DNA of 64,000 bases from Chlorokybus atmophyticus (GCA_009103225.1 RHPI01003587.1:66621-130620); one strand, 5' to 3'; shown: positions 1-11,858, counted from the stretch's first letter. Program-made: numbers and translations. Notes: generated from the sequence alone by a model not told the origin.

Positions 1-3000
1 CTCAGCTGCACGCGTGAGACGGCTACGCAAGATGCCAACAACAGCACCCCCATGGCATGCGAGGACACGTGCGGGACCAGCAACGCCACGTGCATCGCTC
101 CCGCGGCTCATGAAAAGGTGCCGCTCACCCTCGGCTACGCCGCAGACCCCTTCCAAAACAATATGCTGAACGGTGCTGTGGATGAGTTGTGTGTGTATGG
201 TGCTGCGCACAGCGCAGAAGACATTGCCACCGCACACAGACAGCTCTTACCTGTCAACATCTCGGACCCGCGCCTGCGAGGCTTCTGGCGCTTCAACGAG
301 GCACAAGGCAGTGTCGCAATCGACAGTGTGAACGACGAGGCCGCGAAGGTTGTAAACATGCGTGATATGAGTGACACTGAGACTATGCACGCCATGTGGG
401 TGGCCTCCACGGTGCCGTTCCAGCACACATTCTTGCTCGATGGCTTCAAGACAAAGACGGCCGTCATCAAGCTGTATGGCAGCGATGCCGACGGAGACAC
501 CCTCGAGTTCATCGTCGACAAGGTGCCAGCGCGAGGCTCGTTGTACGAATCCGACGACGGCAAGACCCTTTCCCGCCACGTGCTCAAGAACAACACTGTT
601 GTGACGCTCGCGTACCTGGTGTTCGTGCCCGGTCGTGTGCATGGCATGCCCCCGCAGCCGTACGCGCAGGTGAGCTACGTGGCGTCAGATGGGCGTGAGC
701 GCAGCCCTGCAGAGGTCTTCATCATCCACGTCAAGGGTGAGGAGAAGCCGCCCTCTGCCCTGGACCAGACCGTCATCACAGACGAGGACACGCCCATCAC
801 CTTTGCCCTCAAAGCCATGGACCCGGAGGGCTTGGGCATCACCGCCAGCATGGACCCCAACAATATGCCCAACAACGGCCGCCTCTCCGCCCTCGTCATC
901 GTCCCCGACGGCCGGGGCATGCTCATGGTCACCTACACCCCCTACAAGGACTTCAATGGCGAGGACAGCTTCATGTACAGCGTGACGTCCTCGGACGGGG
1001 TGTCCTCGCTGCAGCCTGCCACCGTCACAATCGTGGTGAACGCCGTCAACGACCCGCCCATCATCACAAACCCGGCCTCTCAGGGCATGTACGGCGTGGA
1101 CGCGCTCATCTACGGCATATCCGTTGCCGACGTGGACGCCAATGAGACACCCAATGCGCAGCTACTTGTCAGCCTACAATCCGCCACGGGCCAGCTGTCC
1201 GCTGTGTCGGCCTCAGCCGCGCACAAGGGCAGCAAGCAGGTAATCCTCAAGGGCACCCTGCTGGACATCAACCGCAAGCTGTCGAAGGTGTACTACTTCA
1301 ATGCCAACGCGTCTGCGGGCGGGGCGGGCGACGACACCCTCACCATCACCGCAAACGACCTCGGCAACACCGGCAAGGGCGGACCGCAAGTGACCGTGTC
1401 GACCGAGCACCTGTTTGTGTACAACTCATCGTTCAGGGCCGTGAGCTTCTCTGACGATGGCATCCAGGTCTTCGTGCAGTACAAGAACGACACCGACATG
1501 GCGGGCATGCCATTGGGTGTATTCGCGTGCTCGCAGCTGATAGCTTCCCAGTCCCTGGCGCAGTTTGGCTCCAACGCGGTCTGCAAGTGGACCTCACCCG
1601 CCATGTTCAACATCACATTGGGCCAGGGTGCCACCGCCGTCCCCGGCAGCGCACTCCAGCTCATCCCTGGTAGGGTTACGTTGGGTGGGCAGACCACGCC
1701 CGTGAACCCGAGCGCACTTGAAATCGCCGCCCCGCTGGACCCGATTCCACCCGTGGCCGGTTTCGGCTGCGTGCCCAAGCAAGTTGGCAAGTGCGACGCC
1801 CTCGTGGTGTCGGCCGTGGGGTCGTACGGAGGCGCGGGCAGGCCGCTCTTGTATTCGTGGGCGATAGCGTCCAAGCAAGGTTCCATCATGCCCGCCATCC
1901 TGCGCAAAGTCACGCAGTTCGCCGGCAGAGACCTCATCCTCACCGCGGCCGACCTGCAAGTGGACCACTCGTACAACATCACCCTGACCGTCACCAACTT
2001 CCTGCGCTCGAGCAGCGAGCAACCGGCCCAAGCCACCGTGTTCAAGTCAAGCCTATCCATCCCAACCCTCTGCATTGATCCCCCGGCCGATAGAAGCATA
2101 CGACGCACATTCTCCGCTCAGTTCAAGGCAAACGCCTCGCCTTCCAGCTGTCTCCCGAGCGGGTCCAACAACCGACTAGTGTATCAATGGACACAAATTT
2201 CTGGCCCAGGAGCCAGCTGGCAGCCGGTGGCCCTACGCACGCTCAACGCCTCTGTCCTGAGCGTGGCCGCGGGTGCCCTCAACGCCACTTATGGCCAACC
2301 GTATGCCTTCACGGTGTCCGTGTACGATGCGCGCAACCGCACGGCGGTGGTGATCGACACGGTCACCATCGCGGTTCGGTCCGAGCCCCTGTTTGCTGAA
2401 ATTTCAGGCGGCAGTCGGCAGGTGTCCACAAACAGGCCGCTGGTTTTGAGTGGGTTGGGCTCGGATGACCCCGACGCCAACGCCGCTGGCCTCGTATACG
2501 AGTGGTCGTGCGAGACATCCACCTCAGACGTCTGCGTGGATGAGACGACCAACTCGCCACTTGACATGCCAACCAACGATGTCGCCGTGTGGGAAATAGC
2601 GCCCGGAACCATCGCACCTAGCATGTTATATCAGTTCACCCTGACTCTGTCCACGCTAGACCCGCTAGATGTGCGCAGAACCACTACTATGGTGGTGATT
2701 GAGACCGTGGCCGAAGACATCCCGTTCGTCGGCGTGGATGGCCCCTCGGCCTTTAAGTTTAACCCCAATGAGATACTCGTACTAAACGGTGATGGAGCTG
2801 CGATGAGTGATACAAGCAGCGTGACATACTACTGGACTGTTGCCTCGGCGCCGGCCGTATACATCCCCAGCGCGCCCCTCGTGATAGCGTCTCTCGACGT
2901 GGATCAGTGCTACGGCCCCGACTACCCCGAGTGCACAGTGAGCGTGTCTGCTGACGAGTTGCCCGACCTCGAGCTCTTCGATGAGACGGTGCTCACGTCC

Positions 3001-5241
3001 CGGTACGAGCCCACGCTGATGATCGCGGAGGATGTGTTGGTCCCTGGACGCTACCGCTTCACGCTCGCGGTGACGGATACCGACACCAACCTGACCGCAA
3101 GCGCGTGGGTGGCTGTGGTGGTCAACGCCCCGCCGGCACTCGGTATTGCACGCCTCGACATCACCGCGGGTCAAGCATTGCAAACCGTGTTCACTGCTAC
3201 AGCGGACGGCTGGCAAGATGCAGACCTCCCGCTCCAGTATGAGTTTGGATTCATTGATGCCACCGGTGGCTTCAAGTCTCTATCACAAATCACGCAGGCG
3301 AAGAGCTTCGAGTCTTTCCTGTTCTCGGGTCTTTCGTCGGCGGCGATGCAGATATACGACGGGTACTTCTTGCCGGCGACGGCGCTGATGCCGGTGACAA
3401 TGACGCGCGCAGCTGAAAGCACGCAGGGGCTAAGCGACATCGTGGACACGTGGCTGAGCACGCTGCTACCCAATGCAATAGAGGACGGGGACTTCAGCAC
3501 CGTTGCGTTGCTCACATTGATGTTGACAGAGGAGCTCAACAGCTTCCCGTGCGATACATACGCCGCCAGCAACGCCAGTGCGGCCTTCTTCTGCAGCGCC
3601 GCCGCCCTACTGCAACGCCAGTCCCAACGCACGCAACTCCTACAGAACATCGTGTTGAGCTCTAGCAACGACGGGGCGGACCCAACCAAGGTGTTGAGCA
3701 TCATAATCGCCAACACGCTGCGGCCATCCGAAATCAACGATGCGGCTCAGCAAGTGGTCTTCTCTTACATGACCAACACGTTGTCAAGCGCCATCACGAG
3801 CGGCTCAGGAGTCAGTCTTGCTGTCGGCGGGCTCGCTGCTCGTGTCATCAACAACATGATTGCGACGGGTCTCTCCAACAGCACGTATCTTAAACAGTAC
3901 TCCACGGAGACCGTCGTCGACCTGGTGAACAAGCTTGGTCTGGCAGTCCTCACACCCACAACCACACCCGTGGCAGTGCAACTCAACATCTCCGTGGACC
4001 CGTAAGTGATGCTGACTTGTTACTCACACGACTTGATACACACTTGCACTTGCTTCGTGCTCTTACTGACTGTTGCATCAACGTTCAGGACCTTCAAGTT
4101 CCAGCTGCGTGTGCGCAAGGACTCGCAGCAGACTATCCGCGGGCAGCCGGTGACGGTGGGCGTGTTCACGTTGCCAGCTGGCGCGCTCGCTCTCGTGGAC
4201 CCCGCCACACTCCCTGTCACAGCGCCCGTCGGCCTAATCGCAAGCAGGTAAGGGGAGGGGATACCACTTGTTAGCACCGCAATCGCCATGTGACTGTTTG
4301 AGACTGATTGTTGTGTCTTCCCCACAGGTATCCGATCATCAACCCGTACCAGTACGCGGACCAGAATGCGACGGCCGCGACGGTTGTGGCCGGGTTAGAC
4401 GTGTACGCGTTGGGCACGCAGTCCACATCATCCTCATTGCAGCCGCTAGCGGTGACCACAGGGCCCAGCATCGCCATTAAACTCCCTCGCGTGGTAGCTT
4501 TGGGCGCCAATATGGAGCCCGAGTGTGACTACTTCGACCAGGCCCGAGGCGTGTGGGACACGCAGGGCCTCACAGCTGACGTGGCTGCCTCCGCCCTCAG
4601 CGGCGTGGTGGTGTGCTACTCTCACCATCTCACAACCTTCGCAGCGTTCGACCGCGTCGCACCCGTCGCCACCACCCCGCCACCCCCGCCACCGCCCACG
4701 CCCCCACCCCCCTCACCCACGCCGCCACCTCCACCACCCCCAACGACCACAACCGCACCCCCACCCCCGCCCCCAGACATGATTACTACCACGCCACCCC
4801 CGCCCTCGCCCACACCACCCAGCACGCACACACCTCCACCGCCACCGAAGATAGGTACGCAGTTGTTCAGTCTACTTTTTGTTGTGTGTCGCATGACATG
4901 ATAATGTTGATGCTCATGCATGCTGTCCTTGTCTTTCAGCTTCAAGAGCAAAGAAGTCCAGCGCGCCAATTGGCGCGATCGTGGGAGGTGTGGTGGGAGG
5001 CGTGGCGGTGGTGGGCGCCGTGTCGGTGTTTGTGTTTATGCGCCGAAGAAGGAACAAGGTGCAGACGATGCACCTTAACAACGGCGCGCCCTCACCCAAC
5101 GCCAACGGCGTACACATGAATGGCAACGGCAACGCCAACAGCACGCCGCTCCTCGGCGCGGACACGCTCGCATCCCCACAACCCGTGCGCTCAGGTGCAG
5201 CTCTAGACGGAGGAGACGCCGTGAGCAGTACAACGCAATGA
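1..5241 (+). CDS. REJ/GPS single-pass adhesion-type membrane protein, 5' truncated by window, four exons
   Basis: Exons 1-4001, 4089-4247, 4328-4854 and 4940-5241 join in phase to about 1,662 residues. All three introns (70-90 nt) start GT and end AG. The reading frame is open from base 1, so the start lies upstream. Seen in order: a LamG/concanavalin-like segment (residues about 40-100), tandem-95/cadherin-like repeats (about 150-500; DEDTP, DFNGEDSF, VNDPP motifs), PKD/REJ-type beta-rich repeats (about 585-1080), a helical GAIN-like stretch, a GPS motif near nt 4515-4655 (paired Cys, W, CYSHHLTTF), a Thr/Pro-rich stalk, a Gly/Val-rich transmembrane helix (nt 4965-5040), RRRR and a short Asn/Gly-rich tail. 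Known for the family: GAIN/GPS domains self-cleave outside the membrane. The adhesion or sensing role is inference. GC-rich codon use differs from the neighbouring transposons, which supports a host gene. Confidence 0.9.
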
Positions 5242-5568
5242 TGATGAAGAGACACGCAGCCAGCACCACCCTCACCACCCCCTTTGCACTTTGACATCAC
5301 TGATGTCACAACCACCATCACTTAGCTGCAGCGAGCCCGTTTGATGGGTGTACCTAGCTAGCTGGAAGAAAACAGAGCTGTAGAGGGAAGCCCCCTTTTA
5401 TTACGCACTGCTAACCGCTAGGGATTCTTTTGGACGTTTGTGTAAGTATATATCATTCTTTCTGCCATCAATAAGGCACTTGTAACAACACCTGTTACCA
5501 CTTGCGTGTGTACACATGTTGAGCCAATCCCCACTCCAGTCATGTGTGTACACACATATGTGCCCCCC

Positions 5569-5925
5569 NNNNNNNNNNNNNNNNNNNNNNNNNNNNNNNN
5601 NNNNNNNNNNNNNNNNNNNNNNNNNNNNNNNNNNNNNNNNNNNNNNNNNNNNNNNNNNNNNNNNNNNNNNNNNNNNNNNNNNNNNNNNNNNNNNNNNNNN
5701 NNNNNNNNNNNNNNNNNNNNNNNNNNNNNNNNNNNNNNNNNNNNNNNNNNNNNNNNNNNNNNNNNNNNNNNNNNNNNNNNNNNNNNNNNNNNNNNNNNNN
5801 NNNNNNNNNNNNNNNNNNNNNNNNNNNNNNNNNNNNNNNNNNNNNNNNNNNNNNNNNNNNNNNNNNNNNNNNNNNNNNNNNNNNNNNNNNNNNNNNNNNN
5901 NNNNNNNNNNNNNNNNNNNNNNNNN
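5569..5925. other. assembly gap (Ns)
   Basis: Run of 357 Ns, preceded by CCCCCC and followed directly by (TC)n. The gap size may be nominal. Confidence 0.99.

Positions 5926-6012
<87 letters not shown>
5926..6012. repeat. (TC)n microsatellite
   Basis: Uninterrupted TC dinucleotides abutting the gap. Its true length is unknown because the gap interrupts it. Confidence 0.98.
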
Positions 6013-6014
<2 letters not shown>

Positions 6015-6627
6015 GCGCATGCGCGTGTGCACGTCAGTATTTCTAACTGGCTATGACTGGGTGCGCACGTAGGTGTATCGGTTTCTCTCGCCTTCTCTCA
6101 CCGCCCGTTGCTGCTTTTGTACTGATTGTCTTGCGCATGCACAACATGTCACGTGCTCGGGTGGGTCTGCTGCCCAGCCCCACACAATGCCTGCAAAAGC
6201 AGCACGCTTACGTTGCATTGTGGGGGTGCGGGGGGACATTGTATAGCATGCGTTCTGTCCGCATAGTGGCGCACACGAGTATGCACACTTGTGTGGACAC
6301 ACAAAACTGTGTGCACGTGTATCCGAGTGCCTGTGTTATGCCAGCGGTCCAGGAGGGGCCAACTTCCTCGTTGATGCCTACAGTCAGGCATCGTTCCCGT
6401 GCTACCAGCATCGACAACCCCATGGATCGGTCATGCCTACAGCCAGACATCGACCCCAGCTACCGGCATGAGTCCCACGCGACACGAAGCAGTTGTCAGG
6501 CAGTCTTCGTATGTACCTAGTATAAGCCGTATCAGCTGATCCGTTGCAAGTTGTGACTTAGGCTTGATCTAGGTTATTTCGTAAACTAGCCGTTATCTTA
6601 GGACTGAACAGATGTCACTTATAAGAG

Positions 6628-6963
6628 CTAAGGACTTAGTCTTTGTTCGTCGATGACATTGTAAGTGAAAATTGACAGACTTGGAACCAAGAAGTACGGA
6701 TGTTGATCTTTGGAGTGCTCGGGACTTGCTCTCTGAAGGTTGTGGCTTGATGTGAATGCATCGATTGATATCACCTCACCGTCTCGGCCAACACGCATCC
6801 ACACGTGAGAGAATGCAGTGTATGCACACGTGTATTGCTCGTCACTTGATGTAATTGTGGTTGTGTGGGTGCACGTTGTGTGGTCCGCATCAGAGTGTGG
6901 TATCCACGAGTTGTCGCATTCATACACCTCACTTAACAGTGGAATTACCTTGACCTCATTCAA
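6628..6963 (-). CDS. antisense ORF within the gypsy LTR/leader, similar ORF at the second locus
   Basis: A 111-residue open frame running against the gypsy element. It begins at a TTG in the frame used; there is no proven start. Its residues align with the ORF at 58387-58791, which lies antisense to the other gypsy copy: the LLSEV/LLSQV segment, a Thr-rich middle and a G-D-x-DG(V)I block correspond. Upstream, a SQQATT segment matches in both, but a 5-nt difference shifts the frame here. No known domain is recognised. The similarity may only reflect nucleotide homology of the LTRs, so coding status is open. Confidence 0.3.
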   Translation of the reverse strand: MNEVKVIPLLSEVYECDNSWIPHSDADHTTCTHTTTITSSDEQYTCAYTAFSHVWMRVGRDGEVISIDAFTSSHNLQRASPEHSKDQHPYFLVPSLSIFTYNVIDEQRLSP

Positions 6964-7237
6964 GGAACTGTATAAGCAGCACTACCTCTAGTAGTGGCTT
7001 GTTGACTTACAGTGTCATCCTCCTTGTACAAGTGAGTGTCGCGCATCAGCGTGGCTTGCATTGTTGCAGCGGCGTTGGTTGCATCAGTGTTGGGTTATCA
7101 TTGCCAGCACATAGTGCATTCACAAGCACTAGTGTGTTGGGTGGTAGCATTAGGGGAGCACCAGTACAGCACACACACCCTGCCTTGCTTTCTCCTGCGC
7201 TCACCGTGCGACTTGCAGGAGTGAGTTTACACCAGTC
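6640..7237 (+). promoter_or_regulatory. LTR and/or untranslated leader of the methyltransferase gypsy
   Basis: Non-coding in the sense direction. The stretch about 6880-7045 aligns with the reverse complement of about 58440-58650, upstream of the minus-strand gypsy gag; both share CACTTAACAGTG, CAGCACT and AGTAGTGGCTTGTTGACT blocks. This identifies the 5' terminal region of the family. Where the LTR ends and the leader starts is not certain, and no clear tRNA primer site was recognised. Confidence 0.55.
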
Positions 7238-8985
7238 ATGGAGTCCACTCATCGGTACGGGGGTTCCCCTATGGCCGAGGAGACCACCAGCGACTTCGAC
7301 AGTTGGTTGGGCTTGAACCTACCCTGCGGACGATACAGCGAAGAAAAGGGCGACGACAACAGCGACAGCCCATGGTATTCACGAGTACCCCGTTCCAGAC
7401 ATACTCAGTCTCGTCATCAAGTTGAAAGTGTTATCAATCAGCTCGACAGCGAAGACATGGAGGCATCCACTCATGGTCCCACCTTCTCTGGACGTCCTGG
7501 CACAACACCATTGGACGAATGGATCATCAAGTTCGACTCCATGATGAGCTACCATATGGATGCGATCAAAACTCTCAACTAGTCAGATGTAATGTCTTTT
7601 CGCATGGCTGCAACTTGCTTAGACCGCGAGGCACATGAGGTGTATAGGTCAGTTGCTGTACATCATGAGATTGGAGGGTACGGAAATCTGGCCGGCACCG
7701 GAGCTCTGCCCATGGAAGCATCAACTCCTGGCTTCCCTGCCACGCCCATTGTTCCAGCTGCCCCACTACAAGGCCCTACTCTTGCGGAAGCTTCGGCCGC
7801 ATAATAGTTGACAGCTGAAGCAGATACATCAGCAGTTGATCCTGCTTTAGTCGATCGCGAGTTGGCAGCAGCGCAACAAGCGCGCCGGTCCCAGGCGCAA
7901 CTCTTGGCGTTCAGGCTAATGGCAGAGCAGCAAACTGCGCTTGAGGAAGCACAAGCACGACAGCGCGTCACCGTACCTGATGCTGCGATCACAATAAGGA
8001 CTCAGGAACCCGAGACACAGCTGCAAGCAGCACACTGTCTTCAGGCTCAATCAGCATGCGAGAACCCGCTCTCACCGTCAGGGTGGAACGCATGTTGTTA
8101 CCCTTGCAGGATTTGTATCTGCCGCTTCGGCGCACATTCCCACCACAGACTAGTTACGAGGTGGAAGAGTTGCGTCACTTCAGGTGCAAGGCAGGGGAGG
8201 ATCCTCTGCGCACTTACACCCGTATGGTCAAGCTGCTAAACGACACCAACTACAAGATCCTTAGCGCCAAAGCTGCCGCCATGGTGTTCGTCAGCCAACT
8301 TGAGCCTCCACTGGGGAGGACGGTGGACAACGCTCTCAACAACACCCGACCACAAGGGTATTCGCTGCTTCAAGCCTTTGAAACAGCCCAAGCAACCCAT
8401 GACCGCCAGGTGTGGATGAACGCCGTGCTGGACATGAACTCTGGTCCCTCACATGCTCCTGCCTCTGCTCCAGACCCCAGCCGACGTGCCCGCAAGTCTT
8501 ATCCCCCCACCAACCCACCCCAATCTCCTGCAAAGTCAGCTCACACTGCACTACTTCATCCTGTCGTGTGCCATCATTGTGGTTGACACGGCCATTATAA
8601 GGATTGCACGGAGGAGTACGAAAACCTGGTGTGTGACCACTGCCACAAGACCGGACACTTAGAAGCAGTCTGCTACGCCAAGCACCCTGAGTTGAGACCC
8701 TCAGGCAACTACGATGGCAGCAGCGGTTATAACAACAACAACAACAACAGCGGCCACAAGGGCAAGGAGCCAGCCAACAACGGCTATTGGGGGAATGAAC
8801 AACCCGCCGAAACCAAAACAAAACCATCAGATTGGACCCAAAGCAGTCAACGCCGCCCACAAGGTGCCTGTTGCGGAGAACACAAAGGTGGTTGCTGCCC
8901 TCACAGCATGGATGGATAAGCTTCACGCGATGCTGAAGGGCAGGGAGGATGAGTACCACACGTGCTACACGGCACGTTAGGCAGT
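7238..8985 (+). pseudogene. gag: gypsy gag (capsid plus two CCHC knuckles), broken
   Basis: Fragments in several frames: 7238-7582, 7592-7804, 7808-8239, 8056-8586 and onward. The segment 8056-8586 looks like a retrotransposon capsid (helical; YEVEELRHF, VFVSQLEPPLGRTV). The tail has two zinc knuckles: CHHCG followed by an in-frame TGA at 8584-8586 and then HGHYKDC, and an intact CDHCHKTGHLEAVC near 8629-8670. The TGA sits where Arg CGA would fit, a likely CpG decay. An Asn-rich run (8740-8755) follows. The minus-strand copy at 56640-58095 has matching N-terminal and knuckle sequence, which supports the gag identity. Gag would form the cytoplasmic particle and bind element RNA. Confidence 0.75.
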
Positions 8986-8986
8986 A

Positions 8987-9598
8987 ATGGGAGTGAAGCG
9001 TAAGAAAGTCACCCCACCTACGCGCGTACAGCCACCACGGCGAACTCGAGGGGACGCCGGGCCATCCTCCACAGGTGGAACAGCTTGTTCTGCTGGCCAA
9101 GTGGCAACAACAGCAGGAACAACCATAGCGCGTTCGCCGGCCGCCACCACTGGTGCCCCGAAGTCATTGTCTACATCGGCAGGAGCCCTCGCAAATCCCA
9201 CTGTAGATGCTGCAATACAAGCCGCCAGGACAGCCGCCACCGCTGCGATTGGTAAAAGTCTCGCGGCAACCATTGTTGCAACCTCAGCTGTCCTTGCTGC
9301 CAAATCGATGGCAGCAACCTTATCAGCAACAACCATCGCCGCTGCTGATCCCACTGCGCAGCCAACCAGTATTGCAGCTATCACCCAGCTCAGTATCGCT
9401 GCCTTAGAAACATTCATGGCCGGACCATCAACGTCCACCATGGCTGCCACAGGGGCGGGCCCCTCCACGTTTACGACGGCGGAGGCAATCTCAACCGGCG
9501 CAGCTGACTTACCAGCAGCATTATTCCCGCTCGGACAAGGACCAACACGTACAGCCGCGGGCATGCCAATCACCCCAACGCACGTTAAAGATGACTAG
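8987..9598 (+). CDS. Ala/Thr-rich basic linker region of the gypsy polyprotein
   Basis: A 203-residue open frame with a basic start (VKRKKVTPP), then a long low-complexity Ala/Thr/Ser stretch. The minus-strand copy of the family has an equivalent Ala/Thr-rich stretch at 55926-56525, so it belongs to the element. It shows no catalytic motif. It may be a disordered spacer of the Gag-Pol polyprotein (inference). Confidence 0.5.
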   Translation: MGVKRKKVTPPTRVQPPRRTRGDAGPSSTGGTACSAGQVATTAGTTIARSPAATTGAPKSLSTSAGALANPTVDAAIQAARTAATAAIGKSLAATIVATSAVLAAKSMAATLSATTIAAADPTAQPTSIAAITQLSIAALETFMAGPSTSTMAATGAGPSTFTTAEAISTGAADLPAALFPLGQGPTRTAAGMPITPTHVKDD

Positions 9599-9601
9599 TT
9601 C

Positions 9602-10135
9602 ATGTGGCGCACCGACGAGGATGGCCTGCTATATAGTGTCGACACTTTCCCTCTCTATTGTCAGGAGCTGGCCCGCGACTTCTGCACGCTTCGCATCATC
9701 GACGAGACCCTCACTATGTTCTGGGATCTGTACAAGCGTCATCGGTCGGCCTTAGAGCATCCAGCGTTGCTGGCACCACCCAACCAAGAGCCGTCCAACC
9801 TGGACCATTTCGACGACTTGGACCCTCAGGTGGTTCAATTGTTTTGGGCATTTGTTGCACGTCCGCTGGGCAACGATTCTAAGTTGGACACATGTTTATG
9901 GCATGAGCAATGCCGCCGCTTCTACGCACTAGATCGGGCTTGCCAGTTCCGTGAACAGCAAGTACAGGTGGTCCGTTATTATGAACGGGATTACTTTAAA
10001 GAAGTCCAGCGGGACATTGACGAAGCACCAGCTGGCGTCATCAGCGACACCCGCGTTGAAGCATATGGCAACATTTGGGTGAACTGGCCGCAGCATCCCA
10101 CGGACGAGGACCGGGAGCGCATCAGGCTCGCTTAA
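9602..10135 (+). CDS. unrecognised ORF between gag and protease of the gypsy
   Basis: A 177-residue frame rich in Asp, Glu, Arg and aromatic residues (DETLTMFWDLYKRH, FDDLDPQVVQLF), predicted helical and unlike the low-complexity sequence before it. It contains no zinc knuckle, protease triad or polymerase motif. It lies directly after the Ala/Thr-rich linker and before more degenerate coding sequence, so it is probably part of the same polyprotein. I do not recognise the family. Confidence 0.45.
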   Translation: MWRTDEDGLLYSVDTFPLYCQELARDFCTLRIIDETLTMFWDLYKRHRSALEHPALLAPPNQEPSNLDHFDDLDPQVVQLFWAFVARPLGNDSKLDTCLWHEQCRRFYALDRACQFREQQVQVVRYYERDYFKEVQRDIDEAPAGVISDTRVEAYGNIWVNWPQHPTDEDRERIRLA

Positions 10136-11077
10136 ATGGGGGCATTGAGCAAATATTTCAGGGGGGACATCGCTGCCCTCATCGTCAACATGACCAACAC
10201 CTGGCCAGCAATTCAGCGTCAACCAGGGAAGTGGTATCTTCAGCAGGGAGCCCACCCGCATATCGCTTGTTAACAAATACACGGGGAGCAACAGTTGCGC
10301 ACACGCCTGCTGCAGGAAGCCATCTAGGGAACGTTGCAACAACAAGATCCGAAAGGCGCCGCACTTAGAGGGATGCTGCGACTACAGCAAACCATGGGAG
10401 AACGAGCTCAAGTACTCACCTAGTTGATCAACAACCACCCTGCAGTTCCACTGTTTGCGTTCCCATCAAGACTGCATTGAATGAGTGCGTTCATGCGCTC
10501 TGTACGGCAAGCCTACGACCAAGTGATGGACCAGTTGCGTCCTTATGGCATTTGTGACAGAGTCACTATGATCGCCCTTATGCATCTACCAGGCATCGAG
10601 GCAGCACGGTAACTCCGGCGCATCGCGCAGGCCTATGACAACCAGCGTCAACAGCATGACTCGGCCGACACCCTGAGAGGATGAGCCATAACAGTGATCG
10701 ACATAGGTATTATTGGAGGCCGGTGGGACACGTACATGCGAAGCATCCCGGGGATACCCACCATTGGCGACGCATTGAGAAGGCAGTTGGTACGCGCCGT
10801 CTACCTCACGCCTATGCCTCAGGTGGTGGAGTTGGCCGACTGGCGCTACCACCCCTCAGCCACATGGGAGGGCACACTTGTGCTTGAGGCTGCTCATGCA
10901 CTCTATTGGACCAACAGGGAGACGGTGGCAGCAATGGAACGCGTTCCTCTACCACCACCACTGCCAGCTCCATTTACTGACCCGACGCCTCGTCGCAATC
11001 CACCACCGGCGCCGGCACCACCCGGACAGGGGCCAGGGCAGGGGGGTGAAACAGAACCAGGGAGTGCACCAGGATAG
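10136..11077 (+). pseudogene. degenerate continuation of the unknown gypsy region, Pro-rich end
   Basis: Coding-like sequence broken by TAG/TAA/TGA. The last open part, 10694-11077 (127 residues), has a helical half (RRQLVRAVYLTP, WEGTLVLEAAHALYW) and a Pro/Gly-rich tail before the protease. The function is not recognised. It may be a second structural domain or a captured module. Confidence 0.4.
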
Positions 11078-11204
11078 GGCGTAGCTCCTGCCGCAGGAAG
11101 AGGAGCCCTGGCAGCTTTGAGGACCAGCACTCTGAAGCAACACCCCACCGCAAACTGTTCCTCGACGTCCCAACCATCGTGCACGGCTCAACGCCAACGC
11201 TGTC

Positions 11205-11738
11205 ATGGTTGCCAACCAGGGCAAGCATGTGAAGATGAACGGATGTGCGCCCAAGCGCGTCGTGCTGGATGGAGGGGCACAACCATGTATCATTGGCCGA
11301 CACTTGGCTAAGGCCTTGGGGCTCACAGCAACATCGCTAGACAGCTTCCCCTTTAAAATTGACACCGCCATGGGAGGACGAGAAAGCCCCGTTGGCATCA
11401 CCAAGGAAGTCCTCACCATTACCCTGACTGGGCTTGACCCCACCCACACCACTCAGCTGGCTCAGCGGTGTGTAGTCACCAACGCCACCAGCTATGACCT
11501 GCTGGTTGGACAGGACTTCAGCTACCCCGTAGCCATCGGCATGGACGACTGGACTGAACAAGCATGGTTCAGACCCGGCTGGCGCAAAGGAGATGGTTCC
11601 ACCATCGGGCTCCCCCTTGACTTGGTGTTGCCCACACGAGCACGCCAACTCATAGGGGCCACCGCTACAACTGTCGCTGCGTCACCCATGCCCGACTCTG
11701 ACATGCAGGACACGGCAACCAAAGAGGTGGCCTTGTAA
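11205..11738 (+). CDS. gypsy aspartic protease (retropepsin-like)
   Basis: A 177-residue frame with the retropepsin layout: an N-terminal strand, active-site motif VVLDGGAQP (Asp present, with DGG in place of the usual D-T/S-G), the flap region, then a hydrophobic strand and YDLLVGQDF near the C-terminal half. A homologous protease with DTGAQP occurs on the minus strand at 39930-40140, and another at 54651-55098. It would process Gag-Pol. The DGG variant may reduce activity. Confidence 0.8.
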   Translation: MVANQGKHVKMNGCAPKRVVLDGGAQPCIIGRHLAKALGLTATSLDSFPFKIDTAMGGRESPVGITKEVLTITLTGLDPTHTTQLAQRCVVTNATSYDLLVGQDFSYPVAIGMDDWTEQAWFRPGWRKGDGSTIGLPLDLVLPTRARQLIGATATTVAASPMPDSDMQDTATKEVAL

Positions 11739-11858
11739 GACCCTGCAGAGCGCCGCTAGAGAGCAGAGGTGGTTGCACATGTGTTGCTGAACAAATAGCC
11801 ATACCCCACACGCTTTTTAAACTACCACGGAGGGGTCCCGGTTGCAGAGCAGTTCACC

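Larger units (their letters stand above)
5242..6639. other. 3' flank of receptor gene and spacer, no gene seen
   Basis: After the receptor stop codon comes a non-coding flank containing AATAAG-type signals near 5470, an assembly gap (5569-5925) and a (TC)n tract. At about 6378-6475 there is an imperfect direct repeat of roughly 65 bp period built on GATGCCTACAG/CATGCCTACAG. Open frames here span Ns or simple repeat and are not credible genes. Confidence 0.6.

Noticed and set aside
135-3989. Long minus-strand ORFs opposite the receptor exon
   Set aside because: Shadows of GC-rich codon use; the plus strand has domains and in-phase introns.
4622-4969. Glycine-rich minus-strand ORF
   Set aside because: Complement of the Pro-rich stalk.
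5418-6072. Several 170-204 residue ORFs
   Set aside because: They span 357 Ns and a TC microsatellite; no coding evidence remains.
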